A stretch of 64,000 nt of DNA from an uncultured Marinomonas sp. (GTDB lineage: Bacteria > Pseudomonadota > Gammaproteobacteria > Pseudomonadales > Marinomonadaceae): NCBI GenBank assembly GCA_947493575.1, contig CANLRQ010000005.1, positions 1 to 64,000 on the forward strand. The letters are read 5' to 3'. A program made the position numbers and the translations under genes. Positions 1-8,930 of this stretch are shown here, one piece after another; the stretch's first letter is position 1; the number at the start of each line of letters is the position of its first letter. The notes under the pieces are model-generated. The model searched no databases. It was not told where the DNA came from and saw only the letters and a program-made list of their open reading frames with translations.

Positions 1-545
1 TTATGAGATAAAAACAGAGTCCAGTTTAGAGTGTGTACGGATTAGGGTGAATAACGGCGTAGAATGAACGCTTACGGAATAATAATCCTTCGTATACGCT
101 TCAATGACGACATACCAACAGACTTAGCCGCTTCAATATCTCCTAAAGGCGTTGTTTCAATTGCACCTCTTAGAATTTCAGTTTGGTATGCCGTACTATT
201 TAGTGAAAACGCAATGAATGCACACCACCAAGGGTATCTTAAAATCACCCAAAATACACTTTCACGTACAATTTCAAATTGACCTGCGCCATAATAAATT
301 AGGAACAGTTGAATTAAGAGAGGTGTGCCTCGAAAAAAGTAGGTAAAAGCCCAGATAGGTTTGTTAAAAACACGATGTTTATTGGCACGAGCAAGAGCAA
401 AAGGAATTGAAATTAGCCAGCCAACCGTTAAAGGCAATAGCGTAAGTACCAACGTATTCCAGATGCCAACCACAAATAGATCTAAATGATTCAGTGGCAA
501 ATTCCAATTTATAAACCCCCAGTTAAGTAAAGATATACCTTCCAT
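1..545 (-). pseudogene. Truncated HisM-like amino-acid ABC permease
   Basis: Membrane permease of a polar amino-acid ABC importer (HisM/ArtM type), last gene of the broken uptake operon. The readable part is 157 residues with an N-terminal transmembrane segment around residues 24-50, the FFRGTPLLIQL segment near residue 70, and the EAAxSxGM coupling-helix (EAA loop) motif near residues 138-145 that contacts the ATPase. Translation then stops at a TAA (72-74) right after RRIIIP, where family members continue with a Gln codon and about 70 more residues including the last membrane helices. Beyond the stop only a weak family resemblance remains (a Tyr-Ser pair) with a second stop, so one CAA-to-TAA change alone does not restore it. 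Its start overlaps the stop of the other permease. Non-functional unless read-through occurs; the 3' side runs to the window edge. Confidence 0.7.
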
Positions 546-1248
546 TAAACACCTCTCTTTGTAACAACATTGTATTTATTACTTAGCCATTTAAGACCTA
601 ACTCAGAAATTGCAGTGAGTGCTAAATACGCAATTAAAGCAAATACTAAAAAAGTAAAAGGTGCTTGATATTTCAAACCAACAACTTTTGAAACATAAGT
701 TAACTCTTGTAAACCTAGTACAGATACAAGAGCAGTCGTTTTCACTAATACTAGCCAATTATTGGTAAAACTAGGTAACGCAAACCCCACCATTTGAGGC
801 CAAATAATACGCCGAAAAATTAATTGCCTTGGCATTCCGCAAGCAATCGCGGCTTCAATTTGCCCTCTCTGTATTTCTAGAATGGCACCTCGAAAGGTTT
901 CCGTCATATAGGCTCCAAATAGGCTCCAAAAATCAAACCTATCGTCAGAATTCCAGCAGTAAGTTGATTGATTTCAATATATCCCCACAAGCCTGTATTG
1001 TGACCAATTTCGTTAAGGGCTTGCTGACCACCATAAAATAAAAGTAGCATTAGCACGAGATCAGGAATACCCCTTACTATGGTGGTATAACTGTTTGATA
1101 TTTTATTGGCCAATCGGCTCTTACTTAATTTCCCCCAAGCACCTAAAAGACCTAATATAACGGATAGCAATAGAGATAAGATCGACACTAGAACAGTCAA
1201 ACCTATACCTTGCAATAGTATTATTCTAAATTCCCAAATCTGTTCCAT
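545..1248 (-). pseudogene. Frameshifted HisQ-like amino-acid ABC permease
   Basis: Second permease of the importer (HisQ/ArtQ type), split into two overlapping frames. The upstream piece (904-1248) holds the N-terminal helices and the RGIPDLVLMLLLFYGGQ segment and ends ...FGAYLEPI-stop. The downstream piece (545-907) resumes exactly with MTETFRGAILEI and carries the EAAIACGM coupling loop and the C-terminal helices. The join contains GGAGCCTA-TTT-GGAGCCTA; removing one 11-nt unit (TTTGGAGCCTA) restores a continuous G-A-Y-M-T-E reading frame of about 230 residues, the normal family length. The lesion is therefore a slippage-type 11-nt tandem duplication, probably recent because both halves are otherwise well preserved. 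The rest of the operon upstream is intact. Confidence 0.85.
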
Positions 1249-1364
1249 TGCCTTCTCTTTTTAATAGAAACTTAAGGAGTAAGAGAAAGAAGAAAAACCT
1301 CTATTTTCTTCTTTCTGAGAATAAATCAGTATTAAATTACCGACTATTTGATCAACCTAGATAA

Positions 1365-2453
1365 TTAAGTAATTTCTAGCTCGGGAACAGATTTGAAATG
1401 AATTGCTCCATATTGATTTGCGTATCCATGGGTAGCAGGCTCTCCCCCTAAGTGCATTAATAAAACTTTACTGCCTTTTTCAAAATAGCCGTTTTTCGCT
1501 AGATTCATTAAGCCGCGAACCGCTTTACCTTCGTACACCGGGTCCGCAATAAGGCCTTCACTTTTAGCAAACAGTTTTATAGCATCAAACGTATCTTTAT
1601 CCGACACACCATAAACGCCACTATCACCTACAAGTATTTCAACATCATCCAATAGAACCTGAGCATCTTTGCCAAGCAGCGTTAAGGTATCGTTTGCAAT
1701 ACGATGAACACGCTCTTTTTTGATTTGCGTTTCATCATCATCCGGAATGCCAACTACTTTTGTCTTTACATTAAGCGCTGCAAAACCCGCTAATAGTCCC
1801 GCTTGAGTACTACCACTGCCAGTGCAATGAACAACATAATCATACTGTTTGCCTTCTAATGCAGCTTGCTCAACAATTTCAGCCGCACAAATAACGTAAC
1901 CTAATCCTCCCAATGGATGATCTGATGCGCCACCAGGAATAAGATAAGGTTTATGTCCTTCTGCTGTTAAATAATCTACCATCTCATTCAGTGGAGTCTC
2001 ATCTTCGATAGGACGTTTTGTGGTGTTTTCATAAAGATCTGCTCCCATCAAATTGCTGTAAAGAATATTACCTGCTTCACGATAAAATGGGCCTCCGTCT
2101 TCTGTCCAACCTGCATGCATTAGCGCGCATTTCATACCAAGCTTTGCAGCGGCTGCCGCTGTTTGACGAGTATGGTTCGATTGAATTGCTCCAACCGTTA
2201 CCAATACATCATGCTTTTTGTCTATGGCATCACTGATCAAAAATTCTAGCTTACGTGTTTTATTACCACCTCCGGCTAACCCAGTTAAATCATCGCGTTT
2301 AACCCACAAATCAAGATCACCGCCAATTTGAGAGGCAAAGTTCGTCAGCCGGTGCATAGGTGTAGGTAGCTGAGCTAATTCAGCTCTCGGCCATTGTGAT
2401 AATTCACGAAGCTGCTTAATACTTTCTTTATCGATTTTCATATCAATTACCAT
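1365..2453 (-). CDS. D-cysteine desulfhydrase / ACC deaminase family PLP enzyme
   Basis: Fold-type II PLP enzyme of 362 residues, the usual family length. The PLP-binding lysine is K65 in GGGNKTRKLEF, followed by the SNHTRQ loop near residue 112 and the glycine-rich phosphate loop CTGSGSTQAG near residue 210. Relatives remove sulfur and ammonia from D-cysteine (DcyD), cleave L-cysteate (CuyA) or deaminate 1-aminocyclopropane-1-carboxylate; the sequence alone does not separate these. It sits in an amino-acid ABC uptake operon beside an ornithine-cyclodeaminase-like gene. In E. coli dcyD also sits beside a cystine ABC importer, so a role in catabolising an imported amino acid is likely. Family assignment is firm; the substrate is unknown. 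Confidence 0.85.
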   Translation of the reverse strand: MVIDMKIDKESIKQLRELSQWPRAELAQLPTPMHRLTNFASQIGGDLDLWVKRDDLTGLAGGGNKTRKLEFLISDAIDKKHDVLVTVGAIQSNHTRQTAAAAAKLGMKCALMHAGWTEDGGPFYREAGNILYSNLMGADLYENTTKRPIEDETPLNEMVDYLTAEGHKPYLIPGGASDHPLGGLGYVICAAEIVEQAALEGKQYDYVVHCTGSGSTQAGLLAGFAALNVKTKVVGIPDDDETQIKKERVHRIANDTLTLLGKDAQVLLDDVEILVGDSGVYGVSDKDTFDAIKLFAKSEGLIADPVYEGKAVRGLMNLAKNGYFEKGSKVLLMHLGGEPATHGYANQYGAIHFKSVPELEIT

Positions 2454-2580
2454 TATTTCTTATAGTATTTTCTAAGCAATTCTTTGATTCATAGAATAAA
2501 CGATGATTTAGCTCACTCTATCTTCAATTCTTACTCAGTCACGTTGTGCAATATTTTTGATAACGATTTAGCTTTTTAAA

Positions 2581-3540
2581 TCAAATTAATAAACTAGCAA
2601 TAGCAAGATCTTCCAATCCTAAGCCCGTTGATCGAAAAAACACTTTCCCTGTAGTCGGTCTCTCGACCTTTCCAACTATCAAGTCTTTTAAATCGCCTTT
2701 AAGTTTATCTTTACTCCACGCACCATCCTCTATTGCGATAATCATTTCTCCCGCAGTAGCAGGTGCCGTAAGCTCATAATCACAAAAAACAGAAAACTGA
2801 TTAAGTTCAGCCGGTGAGATTTCATGCGCCTTTGGAACATTAGTACTAATTGAAGTCACAACCGCTGTATCCTTTAGCCATTGGGTTTCAATAACTGGGG
2901 TGCCTGATGAAGTACATAGCATTACAACATCTGCTTTCGTTACGGCCATTTGAGCCGACTCAGCAACGGTAAGAGTGACACCTCTTCGCTGACAGATTTG
3001 TGCAAAGTCCTCAGCTTTAGCCTTATCTAATGAGAGTGATAGTGACCAAACAATAATCTCTTGCCAATCATGCTGCTCAATGACATAAGAAAGATGCTCC
3101 TTTGCCACATTTCCTGTACCAATCACACACAGTGTCTTTGCGTCTGGGGGCGTCAAATACTCCAATGCTAGTGCCGTCGTTGCCGCAGTACGTAATGTCG
3201 TTAAAGCGTACGAATCACACAACAATGTTGGTTGCCCTGTTGTAGCTGACATAAGCAATGTATATGCTGTCACTGGGCTTTTACCAGCTTCAGTTAACGC
3301 ATTAATATAGGGTGAAAGCTTAACGCCAATAAGATCTAAATCATGGATGACACCGGGATAGAAAATGCAATCTCCAGCACCTTTTGGAAAAACACTTAGA
3401 GTTTGATTAGGCTGTACTGTTGAAGAATTAGACAAACCTTCAAATGCTTTTAACAAAACACGCTTTACTTGTGTCTTATCAATACTTTTAAGAACCATTT
3501 CTTCATCATAAACGTTTAAATTATCAATCATTAATTGCAT
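2581..3540 (-). CDS. Ornithine cyclodeaminase / mu-crystallin family protein
   Basis: NAD(P)-binding enzyme of 319 residues. The Rossmann glycine motif GTGNVA lies at residues 141-146, preceded by the VTAYTLLMSATTG and LRTAATTALA segments typical of the ornithine cyclodeaminase / mu-crystallin family. Members convert ornithine to proline, reduce cyclic imines, or act as alanine or other opine-type dehydrogenases, so the exact reaction cannot be read off. Encoded between the periplasmic binding protein and the D-cysteine-desulfhydrase-like enzyme in one minus-strand operon. The HisJ-like transporter and ArgP-like regulator would fit a basic amino acid such as ornithine; this is inference. Confidence 0.85.
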   Translation of the reverse strand: MQLMIDNLNVYDEEMVLKSIDKTQVKRVLLKAFEGLSNSSTVQPNQTLSVFPKGAGDCIFYPGVIHDLDLIGVKLSPYINALTEAGKSPVTAYTLLMSATTGQPTLLCDSYALTTLRTAATTALALEYLTPPDAKTLCVIGTGNVAKEHLSYVIEQHDWQEIIVWSLSLSLDKAKAEDFAQICQRRGVTLTVAESAQMAVTKADVVMLCTSSGTPVIETQWLKDTAVVTSISTNVPKAHEISPAELNQFSVFCDYELTAPATAGEMIIAIEDGAWSKDKLKGDLKDLIVGKVERPTTGKVFFRSTGLGLEDLAIASLLI

Positions 3541-3633
3541 ACCCTTTCAGTAAATAATGGTCAAAATCAAAACGTTTTTGACCACATTATGTTCGTTAAC
3601 GCTACCGATCTTAAGTTTTAGGATGCTGATGCT

Positions 3634-4404
3634 TTACTCACCATAAATATCTACATCAAAATACTTAGCGTTAATTTTTTGATAAATCCCATTAGCTCGA
3701 ATTGACTTAATCGCAGCAGTAAATTGATCTTTCAACTCATCATTCTTACGTACACCAATGCCTAGGCCCTCGTCAAAGAACCGAGCATCCGTGTGCTCTT
3801 TACCGAAGAAAGAATATTTTTTCCCATTTTCCGTACTCAAAAAACCACTATTAAGAGCTAAAGCATCAGCAAGTATTGCATCAAGGCGTCCAGCTGTAAG
3901 ATCTAGATATACTTCTTCCTGAGAGCCATATTCACGAATGGTAGATTGCTTATACTTTGATTTAAGATAATCTGCGTGGGCCGTTGAGGACTGAACCCCA
4001 ATAATTTTTCCAGCTAATGAGGTTGGCAAATCATTCTGAAAAGCGTTACTTAATGAGACAAACTTTCCAGGTGTTGAGTAGTATTTCTCAGAAAAGTCTA
4101 TCTTCTTTTGACGCTCCTTCGTAATTGTCATTGAGGCTATAATAGCGTCGTATTTTCTCGCCAGTAATCCAGGAATCATCCCATCCCAATTCTGTTCAAC
4201 AATGACACACTCGCGTTGTAATTCTTCACATAATGCGAAGGCAATATCGACATCAAAACCAATTATTTCACCTGAAGGTGCTTTTTCAGAAAAAGGTGGA
4301 TAGGCACCTTCAACAGCGACTCTTAGTACCTCTGATTCACTAGCTGCTAGGTTTGTTAGTGGCAGCATAATGGCTACTGTTGATAAAATTATTGTTCTAA
4401 TCAT
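3634..4404 (-). CDS. Periplasmic amino-acid-binding protein of ABC importer
   Basis: Extracytoplasmic solute-binding protein, family 3, 256 residues. An N-terminal signal peptide (hydrophobic residues 3-20, likely cut after LAA near residue 21) is followed by the mature start LRVAVEGAYPPF. The GFDVDIAFALC segment, WDGMIPGLLARKYDAI and SMTITKERQKKIDFSE are the lobe and ligand-site motifs of the HisJ/ArgT/LAO group, which bind histidine, lysine, arginine or ornithine. It captures the ligand and delivers it to the two membrane permeases, both of which are broken here. It would therefore be a receptor without a pore unless another permease pair serves it. Confidence 0.9.
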   Translation of the reverse strand: MIRTIILSTVAIMLPLTNLAASESEVLRVAVEGAYPPFSEKAPSGEIIGFDVDIAFALCEELQRECVIVEQNWDGMIPGLLARKYDAIIASMTITKERQKKIDFSEKYYSTPGKFVSLSNAFQNDLPTSLAGKIIGVQSSTAHADYLKSKYKQSTIREYGSQEEVYLDLTAGRLDAILADALALNSGFLSTENGKKYSFFGKEHTDARFFDEGLGIGVRKNDELKDQFTAAIKSIRANGIYQKINAKYFDVDIYGE

Positions 4405-4471
4405 AGTATTACGTTCCTATATTTTTTAGTTGCTTTTATGGGTTTAGATTCTTTTCACGACTATATGTAAG

Positions 4472-5248
4472 CTAGTTTCTTGCACTATTAAGAAATTGAC
4501 TGAATCGCTCAGATTTTGGGTTTTGAAACATTTCTTTCGACACACCTTCTTCTTCAATACATCCTTTATGAAGAAAAATTGTTTTAGTTGACACATCTCG
4601 CGCAAAAGCCATTTCATGCGTCACCACAATCATAGTTCGACCTTCTTCTGCCAATGTTCTCATTACTGTTAAGACTTCATCGACGAGCTCTGGATCAAGT
4701 GCTGAAGTTGGTTCATCAAAAAGAATCACTTTAGGATTCATCGCCAGTGCACGAGCAATGGCAGCACGTTGTTGCTGCCCACCTGACATGTGGTTGGGGT
4801 AATAATCAGCCCGATCATAGATACCTACTTTATCCAGCAAGGTTTTCGCCTGCTCGACAGCTTCTGCTTTAGAGTGGCCTAGAACATGCATAGGACCTTC
4901 AATAATGTTTTCCAATATCGTCATATGAGACCAAAGATGAAAACCTTGAAACACCATAGACAAGCAACTTCTAATTCGTTCAACCTGTTTCATATCTGAA
5001 GGACCGTAAACTCCATGGCGATCTTTCCCCATTTTTATCATTTCACCGTGTACTGAAATGCTCCCTGAGCAAGGCGTTTCTAATAGGTTAAGACAACGTA
5101 GAAAAGTGCTTTTCCCTGAACCTGAAGCACCTATCAAAGAGATAACATCACCCTGATTAGCTATCAGATCAACGCCCTTTAAAACTTCTAAACTACCGTA
5201 GCTCTTGCGAAGATTTTCTATTATCAGTGCTGGTGTTTTATCGATCAT
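4472..5248 (-). CDS. Polar amino-acid ABC transporter ATPase (HisP/GlnQ-like)
   Basis: Cytoplasmic ATPase of 258 residues that powers the importer. Walker [10 protein letters not shown] at 40-48, Q-loop VFQGFHLW near 99-106, signature MSGGQQQR at 154-161, Walker [10 protein letters not shown] at 174-182, and the switch histidine in VVTHEMAFA. The insertion after strand 3 ([14 protein letters not shown]) is typical of the HisP subgroup. First gene of the minus-strand operon; an AGAGGCAG ribosome site precedes the ATG. Divergent from the LysR gene, which probably controls it. Confidence 0.93.
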   Translation of the reverse strand: MIDKTPALIIENLRKSYGSLEVLKGVDLIANQGDVISLIGASGSGKSTFLRCLNLLETPCSGSISVHGEMIKMGKDRHGVYGPSDMKQVERIRSCLSMVFQGFHLWSHMTILENIIEGPMHVLGHSKAEAVEQAKTLLDKVGIYDRADYYPNHMSGGQQQRAAIARALAMNPKVILFDEPTSALDPELVDEVLTVMRTLAEEGRTMIVVTHEMAFARDVSTKTIFLHKGCIEEEGVSKEMFQNPKSERFSQFLNSARN

Positions 5249-5372
5249 GAACTGCCTCTAATGCAAAGTGGTGCTGTTGATATGACGTAATAGAGACTAA
5301 TAAAAATATTATTTTTAATAAAACTATAAAAACTATACAATCTTTAATAAATCTAAAGATAAGGTTATAACT
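5249..5372. promoter_or_regulatory. Divergent promoter region between importer operon and LysR gene
   Basis: A 124-bp AT-rich intergenic stretch separates the start codons of two divergent units, the importer operon and the LysR-type gene. LysR proteins commonly bind such shared regions, regulating the neighbour and repressing themselves. The stretch holds A/T runs and an ATTATTTTTAATAA segment with partial dyad symmetry. No single operator or promoter box is clear enough to name. Confidence 0.4.
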
Positions 5373-6272
5373 ATGCTTAATCACCAAGAGCTTTACACCT
5401 TGATCGCTGTTATTGATGAAGGGAGTTTCGAGGCGGCGTCACAGAGGTTGTTTATTACAACTGGAGCTGTATCTCAAAGAATAAAATCTCTTGAAAATCA
5501 AATTGGTAGCCCTATTCTTATTCGAAGCAACCCGCCAAAATTAACAAAAACGGGAGAAAGCATTATGCTTTTTGCTCGTAAAATTTCTCTATTACAAGAA
5601 GAGGTAATGAGGCAGGTAAAAAAAGGGAAAAATGATAGTAGTACAACTCTGTCAATCGCTGTGAATTACGATTCGATAATTTCTTGGTTTCTAGATGCTG
5701 CAATTAAAATAGGAGAAAGAACTGACCTTTTACTGGACATTAAAACCACTAGTAAAGATGCAACTCAACAGCTACTGAAAAGCGGGAGCGTTATTGCTGC
5801 AGTTACAGCAAAAAAAACCTCTATCCCGGGATGTAAAAGTCAAAGTTTAGGCGCATTAGAATACATTCCCGTCTGTTCTCATGCGTTTTATGAAAAACAT
5901 TTTAAATCTGGGGTGACTAAAGATAAATTATTAATTGCTCCTGTAATTTACTTTTCCCATGAAGATTATTCAGGTGATTCTTTTTTGCAAAAATACGGCC
6001 TATTACCCGAAGATGTAAAACGACATTTTATGCCCAGTTCAAAAGGAATATTAGAAATGGTAAAGAAAGATATTGGTTGGGCACCACTACCCCGTTTTTT
6101 AGTAGAAGAATTATCTATTAGCAACTCTCTAATTATTTTTGATCCCCATGTCTATCAAGTTGAACTATTTTGGAAAACATGGGAATTAGCATCCTCTACT
6201 ATCAGTGAAGTTAGCCAGCTTGTTCTTAAAGAAGCTCAGGAAAAATTGACTCAGGTTATCGTAAGGAAATGA
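5373..6272 (+). CDS. LysR-family regulator, ArgP/LysG-like
   Basis: Transcription regulator of 299 residues. The N-terminal winged helix-turn-helix spans residues 3-60 (QELYTLIAVIDEGSFEAA, ITTGAVSQRIKSLE), closest in style to ArgP/IciA, including the IRSNPPKLTKTG segment after the recognition helix. The C-terminal region is a periplasmic-binding-protein-like effector domain, more divergent than the HTH. ArgP/LysG proteins sense lysine or arginine and control amino-acid transport. The divergent placement beside a basic-amino-acid-type importer suggests it controls that operon. That link is inference. Confidence 0.88.
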   Translation: MLNHQELYTLIAVIDEGSFEAASQRLFITTGAVSQRIKSLENQIGSPILIRSNPPKLTKTGESIMLFARKISLLQEEVMRQVKKGKNDSSTTLSIAVNYDSIISWFLDAAIKIGERTDLLLDIKTTSKDATQQLLKSGSVIAAVTAKKTSIPGCKSQSLGALEYIPVCSHAFYEKHFKSGVTKDKLLIAPVIYFSHEDYSGDSFLQKYGLLPEDVKRHFMPSSKGILEMVKKDIGWAPLPRFLVEELSISNSLIIFDPHVYQVELFWKTWELASSTISEVSQLVLKEAQEKLTQVIVRK

Positions 6273-6325
6273 TCGTCTGTAGCCTATGCTAACCTAATAA
6301 AGCGGATCCAAAAGAGAGGTACTTA

Positions 6326-6391
6326 ATGGCTAGTGACTATGCTTTTAGTAAGGTTAAATCTGTAAACAACAGACGAAAAAAAACGTCCTAA
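6326..6391 (+). CDS. Possible 21-residue small protein
   Basis: A short reading frame begins with ATG six bases after a good ribosome site, AGAGAGG (6313-6319). It encodes MASDYAFSKVKSVNNRRKKT plus a final Ser, with a basic end. Its stop lies inside the hairpin that follows the tRNA gene on the other strand. No known family is recognised; it could be a leaderless remnant or chance. Confidence 0.25.
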   Translation: MASDYAFSKVKSVNNRRKKTS

Positions 6392-6402
6392 GACGTCTTT
6401 TT
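6375..6402 (-). terminator. Rho-independent terminator after tRNA-Ser
   Basis: ACGTC-CTAA-GACGT hairpin flanked by an A run on one side and a T run on the other. On the minus strand it follows the tRNA-Ser gene and is trailed by eight T residues. It may work in both directions. Confidence 0.7.
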
Positions 6403-6409
6403 TAGAATT

Positions 6410-6497
6410 TGGCGGTGAGCAAGAGATTCGAACTCTTGATGCCTTTCGACATACACGCTTTCCAGGCGTGCTCCTTCGGCCACTCGGACAGCTCACC
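6410..6497 (-). tRNA. tRNA-Ser (anticodon GGA)
   Basis: An 88-nt cloverleaf with 7-bp acceptor arms GGTGAGC/GCTCACC, discriminator G and an encoded CCA end. The anticodon loop reads CTGGAAA inside a GCACGC/GCGTGT-type stem, giving anticodon GGA (UCC and UCU serine codons). The long variable arm (TATGTCGAAAGGCAT) and the T loop TTCGAAT are standard for class II serine tRNA. It stands alone, with a terminator downstream. Confidence 0.95.
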
Positions 6498-6590
6498 AGT
6501 ACGGCCTACTCAATAAAGAGTGCGCGTATAATAATTACGAAGTAATTGAAATGCAAGCACTTTATTATTAATAATGGTTCTTTTTATGTA

Positions 6591-7151
6591 TTACGCCCAA
6601 GATACTCTTGATTGAATACCCGTATCTTCCACGTAAGGTTTTTCTTCAGTGGTTTGACCAACATAGATAAAACCTACAACCTGATCATTCTCTTGCAGGC
6701 CAAGCACGGATTTAGTTAACTCGCTATGAGCAACTGGACCTGTACGCCATATGGCACCGTAGCCCAAAGACTCCAATCCCAGTAAAACTTGCTGACAAGA
6801 TGCAGCGACCGCCATTGTTTGCTCTATTTCTGGTACTTTAGGATGATCTTCTAAACTTGCATAAGCCATTAATACTGAGGGTGCACGCAACGCTTTTTTT
6901 ATAAAACTTTCTCTCTTACTTTCTGGAAGTTCATTCACTTCGGATTTGGCAAACTGCCAATAACACTCTCCTAACTGCTCTCTGGCATCGCCTTCAAAAA
7001 TACGAAAACGCCACGGCTTAATGCCACCATGATCCGCCGCCCTACTAGCAGCATCCAAAACATCAAACCATTGCGCTTTTGTTGGCCCCTGCCCTGACAG
7101 TTGGTTCTGCGAAGCACGTGTGCGCATTGCTCGAATAATATCACTGCTCAT
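6591..7151 (-). CDS. Nitroreductase family protein, YdjA-like
   Basis: FMN-dependent NAD(P)H oxidoreductase of 186 residues, the compact YdjA/RutE-like subgroup. The N-terminal RTRASQNQL and AADHGGIKPWRFRI segments form the FMN phosphate and dimer contacts. QQVLLGLESLGYGAIWRTG near residues 122-140 is the characteristic nitroreductase helix-turn, and VGFIYVG the closing strand. The natural substrate is unknown for most members; nitroaromatics and quinones are reduced in vitro. Monocistronic, between tRNA-Ser and queF. Confidence 0.88.
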   Translation of the reverse strand: MSSDIIRAMRTRASQNQLSGQGPTKAQWFDVLDAASRAADHGGIKPWRFRIFEGDAREQLGECYWQFAKSEVNELPESKRESFIKKALRAPSVLMAYASLEDHPKVPEIEQTMAVAASCQQVLLGLESLGYGAIWRTGPVAHSELTKSVLGLQENDQVVGFIYVGQTTEEKPYVEDTGIQSRVSWA

Positions 7152-7314
7152 AAAAACACCTTTCTCATTCTCTGTCCGACTTAAGGGTTAGATATCATTT
7201 TAAGTCACGGTAACACTTCATGGACTTAGCAAAATATCTCATGGTTTGCGTAGAAAAAAGTATCTTTTTCTTTTCTCTACACTGCCACTGACACAATAAC
7301 TATTAACTTAATAG

Positions 7315-8145
7315 CTATTGCCTTGATAAACGATCATTCGTTAGCGTTACCTCATAAGAAGCACGATAAGGGTTAATGTCTAACCCCCCTCGTCTAACAT
7401 AACGGGCTGAAACCAATAAAGATTCTGGCTGGCATTGACGCATAATATCAATAAACATGCGCTCAACGCATTGCTCATGAAAGTCCGTATGTTCTCTAAA
7501 TGAGATAACATATTTAAGCAAAGAGGCATGATCGATTGCCTTGCCTTTATACTCAATATGCACTGAACCCCAATCAGGTTGGCTGGTTACTGGACAATTT
7601 GATTTTAACAAATGACTTACTAGGCTTTCTTCAATTAAGCTATCTTCAACCGCACTGTTTACTTCTGCAAGTTTCAATAATGTAGCATCTGGGTGGTATG
7701 CATTAATTTCAACATCAAGACTATCAATACAATAATCTGGTTTGATAACGACTAGAGACTCTACAGCATCAAGATCACGAATAATAACGGTAACGTCCGC
7801 TCCTGCTGCTTTCGTTAAGTCAGCACTCAGTACTTCCATCACTTCACCTTGGCTATCAAAGTGAGTTTGATTGAACGAGTTTAAGTACAATTTAAACGAC
7901 TTTGACTCAACAATATTAGGTGAATCACATGGAAAACGAAATTCCGCAATCGCAACAATTGGCTTGCCCTTCTTATCAAGCCAAGAGACCTCATAGGCAT
8001 TCCAAATATCTTCGCCATAGAAAGGAAGCTTTTCTGATTCTATACCCATTTCAGACCATTTATCGACTCTTGGAATCGGGAACAATAAGTCCGCATCATA
8101 ATGAGCAACATAGTCTGTTTGCTGCCCTAAAGGTAATACTGCCAT
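7315..8145 (-). CDS. queF: NADPH-dependent 7-cyano-7-deazaguanine reductase QueF
   Basis: Reduces preQ0 to preQ1 in queuosine biosynthesis, the only known enzymatic nitrile-to-amine reduction. At 276 residues it is the long, two-domain (YqfF-like plus catalytic) gammaproteobacterial form. The catalytic Cys is C184 in LLKSNCPVTSQPDW with acid D191, and SFREHTDFHEQCVERMF near 222-238 provides the substrate-site Glu/His. The first half is the degenerate tunnelling-fold repeat (FRFPCDSPNIVESKSFKLYLNS). It follows the yadGH-like exporter genes with a 12-nt gap and may be cotranscribed with them. Confidence 0.96.
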   Translation of the reverse strand: MAVLPLGQQTDYVAHYDADLLFPIPRVDKWSEMGIESEKLPFYGEDIWNAYEVSWLDKKGKPIVAIAEFRFPCDSPNIVESKSFKLYLNSFNQTHFDSQGEVMEVLSADLTKAAGADVTVIIRDLDAVESLVVIKPDYCIDSLDVEINAYHPDATLLKLAEVNSAVEDSLIEESLVSHLLKSNCPVTSQPDWGSVHIEYKGKAIDHASLLKYVISFREHTDFHEQCVERMFIDIMRQCQPESLLVSARYVRRGGLDINPYRASYEVTLTNDRLSRQ

Positions 8146-8156
8146 TTAATTTGACC

Positions 8157-8930
8157 TCAATTTCGAATGCCTTGACCACGATTCAACAAATATAAACCGT
8201 AAGTGAATAGTGCCACAATGAATGACACAATGATAAAAATAGCCCACGCAACATTAATATCAGAAACACCAAGAATTCCAAAACGAAATGCGTTAACCAT
8301 ATATAAAACAGGATTTAGTAAAGATAGGTTTTGCCATATCTCTGGTAACAAATTAATGGAGTAAAAAACACCGCCAAGATAGGTTAAAGGCGTTAAAATG
8401 AAGGTAGGTACAATAGAAACATCATCAAAACTTTTGGCAAAAATACCATTGACTAAGCCACCAAGAGAAAACAAGACCGCGGTTAGAAACACAACCAAAA
8501 CTGTAACAAAGAGATTTTCAACTTGCAGTTTAGTAAAAAACAATGACAACAGCGTCACTATCAAGCCCACAAGTAAACCACGCACAACACCACCCAACAC
8601 GTATCCTGTTAAAATAATCCAGTTTGGCGTTGGTGATACTAATAACTCTTGTACATTGTGCTGAAATTTAGCGGAATAAAAAGATGCTGACACATTAGCA
8701 TAGGAATTCGTTATAACTGACATCATAATCAAGCCAGGAACAATATACTCCATATAACTAAACCCACCCATTTCACCAATTCGTTCACCAATCAGGTTAC
8801 CAAAAATAGCGAAATACAAGGTCATCGTAATTGCTGGCGGCAGTAAAGTTTGTGGCCAAATACGCATAAACCGACGAATTTCTCTGCGAATAATAGTGAG
8901 AAATGCAATGAGAAGTTCTGACTGTTTCAT
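8157..8930 (-). CDS. yadH: ABC-2 type exporter permease, YadH-like
   Basis: Integral membrane subunit of an ABC-2 exporter, 257 residues with about six hydrophobic segments. The ABC-2 motif is visible in FDDVSIVPTFILTPLTYLGG near residues 167-187, followed by NPVLYMVNAFRFGILG. Related to YadH and NodJ/DrrB-type permeases. The start codon overlaps the end of the ATPase gene by four bases (ATGA), so the two are translationally coupled. The exported substrate is not known for this family. Confidence 0.88.
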   Translation of the reverse strand: MKQSELLIAFLTIIRREIRRFMRIWPQTLLPPAITMTLYFAIFGNLIGERIGEMGGFSYMEYIVPGLIMMSVITNSYANVSASFYSAKFQHNVQELLVSPTPNWIILTGYVLGGVVRGLLVGLIVTLLSLFFTKLQVENLFVTVLVVFLTAVLFSLGGLVNGIFAKSFDDVSIVPTFILTPLTYLGGVFYSINLLPEIWQNLSLLNPVLYMVNAFRFGILGVSDINVAWAIFIIVSFIVALFTYGLYLLNRGQGIRN

